From Mycobacterium gastri (GTDB lineage Bacteria; Actinomycetota; Actinomycetes; Mycobacteriales; Mycobacteriaceae), in NCBI RefSeq assembly GCF_002102175.1, contig NZ_LQOX01000101.1, forward strand, positions 44,666 through 108,665: a DNA stretch of 64,000 nucleotides. Direction: 5' to 3'. Both the position numbers and the translations under genes were made by a program. Positions 54,581 to 61,780 of the stretch are shown here, piece after piece; the first letter of the stretch is position 1, and every line of letters starts with the position of its first letter. The notes under the pieces were generated by a model. It was not told where the DNA came from. It ran no database searches and was given only the letters and a program-made list of their open reading frames with translations.

Positions 54581-55612
54581 ATGAAGCTGGGCCTGCAGCT
54601 GGGGTACTGGGGCGCTCAGCCTCCGGAGAACGCCGCGGAACTGGTCGCCGCGGCCGAGGACGCCGGGTTCGACGCCGTGTTCACCGCCGAGGCGTGGGGC
54701 TCCGACGCTTACACCCCGCTGGCCTGGTGGGGTTCGGCCACGCGGCGGGTGCGGCTGGGCACCTCGGTGGTCCAGTTGTCCGCGCGCACCCCGACGGCGT
54801 GCGCGATGGCGGCGCTGACCTTGGATCATCTGTCCGGTGGCCGCCACATTCTGGGGCTCGGTGTGTCCGGCCCGCAGGTGGTCGAGGGTTGGTACGGCCA
54901 GCCGTTCCCCAAGCCGCTGGCCCGCACCCGGGAGTACATCGACATCGTGCGCCAGGTGTGGGCCCGGGAGAAGCCGGTGACCAGCGACGGCCCCCACTAT
55001 CCGCTGCCGCTGACCGGCTCGGGGACCACCGGGCTGGGTAAGGCGTTGAAGCCCATTACCCATCCGTTGCGGGCCGACATCCCGATCATGCTGGGTGCGG
55101 AGGGGCCGAAGAATGTGGCGCTGGCCGCCGAGATCTGCGACGGTTGGCTGCCGATTTTCTATTCGCCCCGGATGGCCGGCATGTACAACGAATGGCTGGA
55201 CGAGGGATTCGCCCGGCCGAGTGCGCGGCGTTCACGGGAGGATTTCGAGATCTGCGCAACGGCGCAGATTGTCGTCACCGAAGACCGCGCGGCGGCGTTC
55301 ACCGGCATCAAGCCGTTCCTGGCCCTCTACATGGGCGGGATGGGCGCCGAGGACACCAACTTCCACGCCGACGTCTATCGGCGGATGGGCTACGCCGAGA
55401 TCGTCGACGACGTGACCAAGCTGTTCCGGTCCGGGCGCAAGGACGAGGCCGCGGCGGTGATCCCCGACGAGCTCGTCGACGACGCCATGATCGTCGGCGA
55501 TCTCGACTACGTGCGTAAGCAGATCGTGGCCTGGGAGGCCGCGGGGGTGACCATGATGGTGGTGGCCGCTCGCAGCGTTGAGCAGGTCCGCGACCTTGCC
55601 GGGCTGGTTTGA
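54581..55612 (+). CDS. F420-dependent LLM-class oxidoreductase (Rv3520c)
   Basis: Luciferase-like F420-dependent oxidoreductase of 343 residues. It shows 'G-F-D-A-V-F-T-A-E-A-W-G-S-D-A-Y-T-P-L' and 'V-R-L-G-T-S-V-V-Q-L-S-A-R-T-P', characteristic of actinobacterial F420 enzymes such as the methylenetetrahydromethanopterin reductase-like group. KstR-controlled from the box at 54533, with a strong GAGGAGG site before ATG 54581. Physiological substrate unknown; a steroid hydroxyl/ketone or enone is plausible. It converges on Rv3519 with a KstR box between the two stops. Confidence 0.9.
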   Translation: MKLGLQLGYWGAQPPENAAELVAAAEDAGFDAVFTAEAWGSDAYTPLAWWGSATRRVRLGTSVVQLSARTPTACAMAALTLDHLSGGRHILGLGVSGPQVVEGWYGQPFPKPLARTREYIDIVRQVWAREKPVTSDGPHYPLPLTGSGTTGLGKALKPITHPLRADIPIMLGAEGPKNVALAAEICDGWLPIFYSPRMAGMYNEWLDEGFARPSARRSREDFEICATAQIVVTEDRAAAFTGIKPFLALYMGGMGAEDTNFHADVYRRMGYAEIVDDVTKLFRSGRKDEAAAVIPDELVDDAMIVGDLDYVRKQIVAWEAAGVTMMVVAARSVEQVRDLAGLV

Positions 55613-55633
55613 GGGCGGTTCTTGCCAGGCGAT

Positions 55634-55647
55634 TAGAACGCGTTCTA
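55634..55647. promoter_or_regulatory. orphan KstR operator between convergent genes
   Basis: TAGAACGCGTTCTA is a perfect palindromic KstR match, but it lies in the 51-base gap between the stop codons of Rv3520c and Rv3519, with no gene start nearby on either strand. Confidence 0.85.
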
Positions 55648-55663
55648 GATTGACCGGGTGGGT

Positions 55664-56383
55664 TCAGATGGCGTGCGCGTCGCCGAAGGTCATCTCCACG
55701 TTGGCCGCCGACTGCGACGCCAGTGCCCGCTTGGGCAGGCCCAGCAAGGCGAGTTCCTTGGCGTAGGGGTGGTCACCGAGGCGCAGCCGGGCGCCCCCGA
55801 TCCTGGCCCGCAGGCCCGACATCTTCATCTCCCACGGGATCTCCCGGGTGACACCGTCTTGGTGAGAATAGGCCTTGAGCACCTGCGCTTTGCCCGTTGG
55901 AATAGGCACTCCGTTGCTGAACTCCATGCCGGCGATGAGCTGCCCGTCGGCGCTGACGTCGAAACTGAATTTGGCGCCCTCACGAACGTTGAAGTCCGCC
56001 ATGATCTTCGGGAAACCCCAGATGGTGCGGCCGGCCTCGAGGGTGAAGGACTGGTCGACCGGCAGGTGGTGGATGAACGCCGCGGCCTTCGCGAGGGCCC
56101 GTGGACCCCGGGCTTGTCGGGCTCGGCTGCCGGGCGGATTGACCATGACGGCGGTGCCGTACTCGTGGTACTGGCCGAGGTCGCCGTCGACGTAGCGCAC
56201 CAGCATCTGCATCACGATCGCTTTGCCTGGCAGATATTCGCACACCGTGAGGCCGCTGTAGTTGATGAGTCTTTGGGTCGGCGCGGCGGCCACCGAGAAC
56301 ATCGCCGAGTGCATATTCGCTTTACGGATACGGACCGGCATGGTGAGCACCTTGCCGGCGATGGTGTGTTGCGAGACAGCCAT
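55664..56383 (-). CDS. acetoacetate-decarboxylase-fold protein (Rv3519)
   Basis: A 239-residue protein from ATG 56383 (M-A-V-S-Q-H-T-I-A-G-K-V), close to the 236 recalled for Rv3519. Its strands 'C-E-Y-L-P-G-K-A', 'Y-H-E-Y-G-T-A-V-M-V', and 'I-W-G-F-P-K-I-M-A-D-F' match the acetoacetate-decarboxylase-like fold (ADC family). Whether it keeps the catalytic lysine of true decarboxylases cannot be decided by eye. A longer frame upstream would overlap cyp142 and is rejected. It diverges from cyp142 with 28 bases between starts. Confidence 0.85.
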   Translation of the reverse strand: MAVSQHTIAGKVLTMPVRIRKANMHSAMFSVAAAPTQRLINYSGLTVCEYLPGKAIVMQMLVRYVDGDLGQYHEYGTAVMVNPPGSRARQARGPRALAKAAAFIHHLPVDQSFTLEAGRTIWGFPKIMADFNVREGAKFSFDVSADGQLIAGMEFSNGVPIPTGKAQVLKAYSHQDGVTREIPWEMKMSGLRARIGGARLRLGDHPYAKELALLGLPKRALASQSAANVEMTFGDAHAI

Positions 56384-56411
56384 GACGCTCACTGTAATGC
56401 GGAGGACTGCC

Positions 56412-57635
56412 ATGACTGAAGCCACTGAAGCCACTGAAGCCTTTGACAGGCCCGACGTCGATCTGACCGACGGCACCTTTTACGCCAGTCGCCAGGCGCG
56501 GGCGGCGTACCGGTGGATGCGTGCGCATGAGCCGGTATTCCGAGACCGCAACGGACTGGCCGCGGCGTCGACCTACCAGGCGGTGATCGACGCCGAGCGG
56601 CAGCCCGAGCTGTTCTCCAACGCCGGTGGCATCCGTCCCGACCAGCCGGCCATGCCGATGATGATCGACATGGACGACCCGGCACATCTGTTGCGGCGCA
56701 AGCTCGTCAACGCCGGCTTCACCCGCAAGCGGGTGAAAGACAAGGAGGCCTCGATCGCGGCGTTGTGTGACACGCTGATCGACGCGGTGTGCGAACGCGG
56801 CGAGTGTGACTTCGTGCGGGATCTTGCCGCGCCGCTGCCGATGGCGGTGATCGGCGACATGCTTGGCGTCCGCCCGGAACAGCGGGACATGTTTCTCAGG
56901 TGGTCCGACGATCTGGTGACATTTCTGAGTTCCCATGTGTCGCAAGAGGATTTTCAGGTCAGCATGGATGCCTTTGCCGCTTACAACGACTTCATCCGGG
57001 AGACTATTGCGGCGCGGCGTGCGGAGCCCACCGACGATCTGGTGAGTGTGCTGGTGAGTTCTGAGGTCGACGGGGAGCGGCTGAGCGACGACGAACTCGT
57101 CATGGAGACGCTGCTGATCCTGATCGGCGGCGACGAGACCACCCGGCATACGTTGAGTGGTGGTACCGAGCAGTTGCTGCGCAACCGCGACCAGTGGAAT
57201 TTGCTGGTGACCGATCCGTCGTTGGTGCCGTCGGCGGTCGAGGAGATGCTGCGCTGGACGGCGCCGGTGAAAAACATGTGCCGAATGTTGACTCGTGATA
57301 CGGACTTTCATGGCACGGCGTTGCGTGCGGGCGAGAAGATGATGCTCTTGTTCGAGTCGGCCAACTTCGACGAGACGGTATTTCTGGATGCCGAGCGATT
57401 TGACATTCAGCGAAACCCGAACAGTCACTTGGCGTTCGGGTTCGGCACGCATTTCTGCCTGGGCAACCAATTGGCGCGCCTGGAGCTGTCGTTGATGACC
57501 GATCGGTTGCTGCGGCGGCTGCCGGACTTGCGGCTGGTGTCCTCGGATGACGCGTTGCCGTTGCGGCCGGCGAACTTCGTCAGCGGGCTGGAGTCGATGC
57601 CGGTGGTGTTCACTCCTAGTGCGCCGCTGGGTTGA
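56412..57635 (+). CDS. cyp142: steroid C26-hydroxylase CYP142 (Rv3518c)
   Basis: Cytochrome P450 of 407 residues that oxidises the sterol side chain terminus with the opposite stereochemistry to CYP125, as a backup enzyme. The I-helix 'G-G-D-E-T-T-R-H' and heme loop 'F-G-F-G-T-H-F-C-L-G-N-Q-L-A' with axial Cys are intact, so the gene is functional-looking. The N-terminus has a short T-E-A repeat encoded by GAAGCCACT triplication. ATG 56412 follows GGAGG. Only 28 bases separate it from Rv3519, with no KstR box between. Confidence 0.94.
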   Translation: MTEATEATEAFDRPDVDLTDGTFYASRQARAAYRWMRAHEPVFRDRNGLAAASTYQAVIDAERQPELFSNAGGIRPDQPAMPMMIDMDDPAHLLRRKLVNAGFTRKRVKDKEASIAALCDTLIDAVCERGECDFVRDLAAPLPMAVIGDMLGVRPEQRDMFLRWSDDLVTFLSSHVSQEDFQVSMDAFAAYNDFIRETIAARRAEPTDDLVSVLVSSEVDGERLSDDELVMETLLILIGGDETTRHTLSGGTEQLLRNRDQWNLLVTDPSLVPSAVEEMLRWTAPVKNMCRMLTRDTDFHGTALRAGEKMMLLFESANFDETVFLDAERFDIQRNPNSHLAFGFGTHFCLGNQLARLELSLMTDRLLRRLPDLRLVSSDDALPLRPANFVSGLESMPVVFTPSAPLG

Positions 57636-57655
57636 GTTGCGTTGCCTGCGTTGCG

Positions 57656-57713
57656 CCGAACGTGTTCTCAGCGCGAGATTTTGGCCGAGTTTTCGCGCTG
57701 ACTGCACGCTCGG
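57656..57713. repeat. 58-bp REP-like palindromic element at the 3' end of the third DUF559 gene
   Basis: Begins CCGAACGTG and ends CACGCTCGG, imperfect inverted repeats. It contains TTTTGGCCGAG and shares this layout with 58581 and 25896. It spans the last codons and stop of the DUF559 gene. Confidence 0.75.
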
Positions 57714-58543
57714 CGGGCCCAGGCGGCGGCCATGCGGCGCAGGATGCCGCCGGGCACGTCCTCGACGGTGACCCGCACGACGATCCAGCCAAGATCGGTC
57801 AGCGCTTCGAAACGCGCGATGTCCTTGTTGAATTGCCTGCGATCGGTCCGATGATGATCACCCTCGTACTCGACCGCGACTTTGATGTCCGCCCAGCCCA
57901 TGTCGAGTACGCCGACAAGCTCGCCGTACTGCCCGTAAACCGCGATCTGGGTCTGCGGCCGCGGATAACCCGCGTCGATGAGCAGCAACCGCAGCCAGGT
58001 CTCGCGCGGTGACTCCGCGCCCGCGTCGACCAGCTTGAGTGCGCTGCGGGCACGCCGGATGTTGCGGTGTCCGTTGTAGCGTTCGGCCAGCAATTCGGCG
58101 TCGGCGACCCGGAATCTGGTTGCGCTGGCCAGCGCGTCGATAGCCGCAACCGCCGTGCCGACCGGATTTCGGCAGGCGAGGTCGAGGGCAGTGCGGGCCG
58201 GGGTGGTTGCTTGTAGGCCGCCTATCAGCTGGATCTCGTCACTGGCCACGGCGCTCGACCAGGTCAGGATGCCGCTCGGGGGCCGGCGGTGGTCATAGAG
58301 CAATTGGGCCGGTGCTCGATGATCGACCCATTTGGCGCCATGCAGTGCGGCAGCCGAGTGGCCCGCGATAACGCCGCGCCGTCGGGACCACAGCCAGGCG
58401 GCATGAGCGCGTGTCGTGGCGGTGAGGTCCGTGCCGGGCGGGACGTATACGTCGGGATGGACCGCGACGTATCGGCTACGTAGCCGATACGGCGTCAGCG
58501 CACCCGATACGATCGCTTCACTGCCGATGAATGGTCCGGTCAC
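57668..58543 (-). CDS. DUF559-type endonuclease-fold protein, third paralog (Rv3517 position)
   Basis: A 291-residue paralog of the genes at 12844 and 36524. Signature segments: T-G-P-F-I-G-S-E-A-I at the start, 'A-A-W-L-W-S-R-R-R-G-V-I-A-G-H-S-A-A-A-L-H-G', and nuclease core 'V-L-D-M-G-W-A-D-I-K-V-A-V-E-Y-E-G-D-H-H'; here E-Y-E-G-x-H-H replaces E-Y-D-G-x-Q-H. The C-terminal residues (S-Q-R-E-N-S-A-K-I-S-R) are encoded by the palindromic element, so it likely gained a new stop. A GTG at 58543 is used. It occupies the Rv3517 position between cyp142 and echA19. Confidence 0.8.
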   Translation of the reverse strand: MTGPFIGSEAIVSGALTPYRLRSRYVAVHPDVYVPPGTDLTATTRAHAAWLWSRRRGVIAGHSAAALHGAKWVDHRAPAQLLYDHRRPPSGILTWSSAVASDEIQLIGGLQATTPARTALDLACRNPVGTAVAAIDALASATRFRVADAELLAERYNGHRNIRRARSALKLVDAGAESPRETWLRLLLIDAGYPRPQTQIAVYGQYGELVGVLDMGWADIKVAVEYEGDHHRTDRRQFNKDIARFEALTDLGWIVVRVTVEDVPGGILRRMAAAWARRACSQRENSAKISR

Positions 58544-58580
58544 GGACCAGCAGTGTGGCGCGGGGTACCGACAAGGCCGT

Positions 58581-58637
58581 CGAGTGTGTTCTGGCTGTCA
58601 AAATTTGGCCGAATCCTCGCAGTCAGAATACGCTCGG
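58581..58637. repeat. 57-bp REP-like element 5' of the third DUF559 gene
   Basis: Starts CGAGTGTGTTCTGGCTG and ends CAGTCAGAATACGCTCGG, an imperfect hairpin. It aligns as a direct repeat with 57656-57713 (shared TGTTCT, TTTGGCCGA and CGCTCGG), so the DUF559 gene lies between two copies. Confidence 0.75.
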
Positions 58638-58647
58638 TGAGGCGGAT

Positions 58648-59493
58648 TCAGCGGTTCTGGAAGTTGGGCTTGCGTTTTTCGGCGAACGCCTTCGGGCCTT
58701 CCTTGGCGTCATCGGACAGGAACACCTTGATGCCGATCTGGGTGTCGATCTTGAACGCATCGTTTTCGGCCATTCCCTCGGTCCCCCGGATGGTTCGCAG
58801 GATCGCCTGCACGGCGAGCGGGCCATTGCTTTCGATAATGTCCGCGATTTCGAGGGCTTTCGTCAGGGCCTGCCCGTCGGGCACGACATAGCCGATCAGG
58901 CCCATGTCCTTGGCCTCAGCGGCGGTGATGTGGCGTCCGGTCAGCAGCAGGTCACACGCCACCGTGTAGGGGATCTGGCGCACCAGTCGCACAGCGGAGC
59001 CGCCCATCGGGTACAGGCTCCACTTGGCCTCCGAAATGCCGAACTTGGCGCTTTCGCCGGCGACGCGGATGTCGGTGCCCTGCAGGATCTCGGTGCCGCC
59101 CGCGATCGCGGGACCTTCCACCGCGGCGATCAACGGTTTGGTGAGTCGTCGGCCTTTGAGCAGGGCGTCGATACGCGACGGGTCGTAGCTGCCGTCCTTG
59201 AACGAATCACCCGGCGGCTTCTTGGTTGCGGCCTTCAGATCCATGCCGGCGCAGAAGTAGCCACCGGCCCCGGTGAGGATGGCGCATCGGATGTCGGGAT
59301 CGTTGTCGACGCGGTCCCAGGCCTCGACCATGATCTGCATCATTTCGCTGCTCAGCGCGTTACGTGCGTGTGGCCGGTTCATCGTCACGACGAGGGTGTG
59401 GCCGCGCTGCTCGACCAGCGCATCCCCTTCGGGTTCGTTTGCTGGTGCTGCAGCGTTGTCCACGGCCACGGCTAACCGCCTCTCGCTCGACAT
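58648..59493 (-). CDS. echA19: enoyl-CoA hydratase EchA19 (Rv3516)
   Basis: Crotonase-fold hydratase, 281 residues from ATG 59493 (263 recalled in H37Rv; the first ~18 residues differ and a later start is possible). Oxyanion-hole motifs '[13 protein letters not shown]' and '[10 protein letters not shown]' and the catalytic-type Glu in 'W-S-L-Y-P-M-G-G' region are present. It hydrates sterol side-chain enoyl-CoA esters in M. tuberculosis. Divergent from fadD19 across a KstR box. Confidence 0.93.
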   Translation of the reverse strand: MSSERRLAVAVDNAAAPANEPEGDALVEQRGHTLVVTMNRPHARNALSSEMMQIMVEAWDRVDNDPDIRCAILTGAGGYFCAGMDLKAATKKPPGDSFKDGSYDPSRIDALLKGRRLTKPLIAAVEGPAIAGGTEILQGTDIRVAGESAKFGISEAKWSLYPMGGSAVRLVRQIPYTVACDLLLTGRHITAAEAKDMGLIGYVVPDGQALTKALEIADIIESNGPLAVQAILRTIRGTEGMAENDAFKIDTQIGIKVFLSDDAKEGPKAFAEKRKPNFQNR

Positions 59494-59515
59494 CGGGCAT
59501 TCGCTTGTCAAGAAA

Positions 59516-59529
59516 TGTAACACGTTCTA
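59516..59529. promoter_or_regulatory. KstR operator, echA19/fadD19
   Basis: TGTAACACGTTCTA matches T-nn-AAC-nn-GTT-nn-A. It lies in the 47-base gap between starts 59493 and 59541 and leaves only 11 bases to the fadD19 GTG. Confidence 0.9.
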
Positions 59530-59540
59530 GTTTGGGGTCC

Positions 59541-61190
59541 GTGGCCCTCAATATTGCCGATCTCGCCGAGCACGCCATCGACGCTGTGCCTGACCGGGTA
59601 GCCCTCATCTGCGGCGATGAGCAGCTGACCTACGCCCAACTCGAGGAGAAAGCCAACCGCCTGGCGCACTACCTGCTCGACCACGGAGTGCGGAAGGACG
59701 ACAAGGTCGGACTGTACTGCCGCAACCGCAACGAGATCGTCATCGCGATGCTCGGCATCGTGAAGGCGGGCGCCATTCTGGTCAACGTCAACTACCGGTA
59801 TGTCGAGGGTGAGCTTCGGTACCTCTTCGACAACTCCGACATGGTTGCGCTGGTTCACGAGCGCCAGTACTCCGACCGGGTCGCCAACGTGCTGCCGGAC
59901 ACACCCAACGTCAAGACGGTCCTCGTCGTCGAGGACGGCTCGGATGTTTCAGACCAGGACTATCAGCGCTACGGGGGCGTCGAGTTCCATGCGGCGCTGG
60001 AGCAGGGCTCACCTGAGCGGGACTTCGGTGAGCGCAGCTCTGATGACATCTACCTGCTCTACACCGGCGGCACGACGGGATTCCCGAAGGGCGTGATGTG
60101 GCGCCACGAGGACATCTACCGGGTGCTGTTCGGCGGAACCGACTTCGCCACAGGGAAATTCGTGGAGGACGAATACGACCTAGCGCGTGCCGCCGCCGCT
60201 AATCAGCCGATGATCCGGTATCCGATTCCGCCGATGATCCACGGGGCCACCCAGTCGGCCACCTGGATGTCCATCTTCTCCGGTCAAACCACCGTTCTGG
60301 CACCGGAATTCGACGCCGACGAGGTGTGGCGCACGGTTGAGCAGCACAAGGTGAACCTGTTGTTCTTCACAGGTGACGCGATGGCCCGGCCGTTACTGGA
60401 TGCGCTTGACCGAGAACATGATTACGATCTGTCGTCGCTGTTCCTGCTGGCCAGCACCGCGGCGCTGTTCTCGCCGAGCATCAAGCAGAAACTGCTCGAG
60501 TTGCTTCCGAATCGGGTAATCACCGACTCAATTGGGTCGTCGGAGACCGGGTTTGGCGGTACCAGCATCGTCGCCGCCGGCGCGTCGCAGAACGGAGGAC
60601 CGCGAGTCACCATCGACCATCGGACCGTCGTCCTCGACGAGGACGGCAACGAGGTCAAGCCCGGTTCCGGGGTGCGCGGCATGATCGCGAAGAAAGGCAA
60701 CATTCCGGTCGGCTATTACAAGGACGAGAAGAAGACCGCCGAGACGTTCAAGACCATCAACGGTGTGCGGTATGCGATTCCGGGCGACTACGCCATGGTC
60801 GAGGCGGACGGAACGGTCACCATGCTGGGCCGCGGCTCGGTGTCGATCAACAGCGGCGGCGAGAAGATTTATCCCGAAGAGGTCGAGGCAGCGTTGAAGG
60901 GCCATCCCGACGTCTTCGACGCTCTGGTGGTCGGGGTGCCCGATCCCCGCTACGGCCAGCAGGTGGCGGCCGTCGTGCAGGCCCGGCCCGGGTGCCGCCC
61001 GTCGCTGGCCGAGCTGGATGGCTTTGTACGCTCGCAGATAGCGGGATACAAAGTGCCGCGCAGCATTTGGTTCGTCGACGAGGTGAAGCGGTCACCTGCC
61101 GGTAAGCCGGATTACCGCTGGGCCAAGGAGCAGACCGAGGCTCGGCCGGCCGACGACGTGCGGGCGGGTCAGGTGGCGACGGGGGCGTAA
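59541..61190 (+). CDS. fadD19: sterol side-chain CoA ligase FadD19 (Rv3515c)
   Basis: AMP-forming acyl-CoA ligase, 549 residues (548 in H37Rv as recalled). It has the phosphate loop Y-T-G-G-T-T-G-F-P-K-G and 'I-N-S-G-G-E-K-I-Y-P-E-E-V-E' with downstream 'R-S-P-A-G-K-P-D-Y' carrying the catalytic Lys. In M. tuberculosis it adds CoA to the C26/C27 side-chain acid made by CYP125/CYP142 and starts beta-oxidation. GTG at 59541 (V-A-L-N-I-A-D-L-A-E-H) matches the family start; 11 bases from the operator, so a near-leaderless mRNA is likely. Confidence 0.95.
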   Translation: MALNIADLAEHAIDAVPDRVALICGDEQLTYAQLEEKANRLAHYLLDHGVRKDDKVGLYCRNRNEIVIAMLGIVKAGAILVNVNYRYVEGELRYLFDNSDMVALVHERQYSDRVANVLPDTPNVKTVLVVEDGSDVSDQDYQRYGGVEFHAALEQGSPERDFGERSSDDIYLLYTGGTTGFPKGVMWRHEDIYRVLFGGTDFATGKFVEDEYDLARAAAANQPMIRYPIPPMIHGATQSATWMSIFSGQTTVLAPEFDADEVWRTVEQHKVNLLFFTGDAMARPLLDALDREHDYDLSSLFLLASTAALFSPSIKQKLLELLPNRVITDSIGSSETGFGGTSIVAAGASQNGGPRVTIDHRTVVLDEDGNEVKPGSGVRGMIAKKGNIPVGYYKDEKKTAETFKTINGVRYAIPGDYAMVEADGTVTMLGRGSVSINSGGEKIYPEEVEAALKGHPDVFDALVVGVPDPRYGQQVAAVVQARPGCRPSLAELDGFVRSQIAGYKVPRSIWFVDEVKRSPAGKPDYRWAKEQTEARPADDVRAGQVATGA

Positions 61191-61780
61191 TTTGAGCCTG
61201 GTCGGCGGCTTTACCCGAGCTGGGGCGGCGATTGCGTGAGTGACGTTGTGGGGTAAGCTAATTCAGGTCCGGCTGGGTGGGCTCCGCGTTACACCGCGAC
61301 GGGGCGCCCGGTACTTCCGGATCGGCTGGTTAGGGGCTCGTTTGGGCGCGCAACGTGCGGCGGGTCGGGTGTTCTTGCGCTCGTAACCTGATCGCCTTGA
61401 ATGCCGGGCGCTGACCCGGTGCGAGTGGTCGTGCGCGATGCGGTTAGCGCGTCTGCGTGTTCATGGGCCGCCGACGCAACCGGGCCGCCGGCAACTGCTA
61501 GCTCCCTCGCATTCCTGCCGGTGCACACCGCCGGCAAGCTGATGCACCGCACAGCCGCCTACCCGGACATCAACAGCCGACGCGTTCGCGTCGGCGCGTT
61601 GCGGGCGGGCCTCGGTCACTGGCCGAAGCCCGGTGCCGAGGCACACACCGTTTCTCCGCCGGCCCGCCGCCCAATGAGCGGCGTGACTATGCGGCCAACA
61701 GCCCGCGGGCACTACCAGTCAGGCCCGTTGGTACGGGATAGCTGGTCTGTTGCCCGTGGCGCGCCGATGGTTTCGCGCTA
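61191..61780. other. 590-base stretch without a supported gene
   Basis: Lies between fadD19 and the convergent PE_PGRS57-like gene. Both strands contain open frames of 80-90 residues, but they are Pro/Arg/Ala-rich, lack ribosome sites and match nothing I recognise. No tRNA, hairpin pair or operator of the kinds found elsewhere in the window is visible. Confidence 0.6.
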
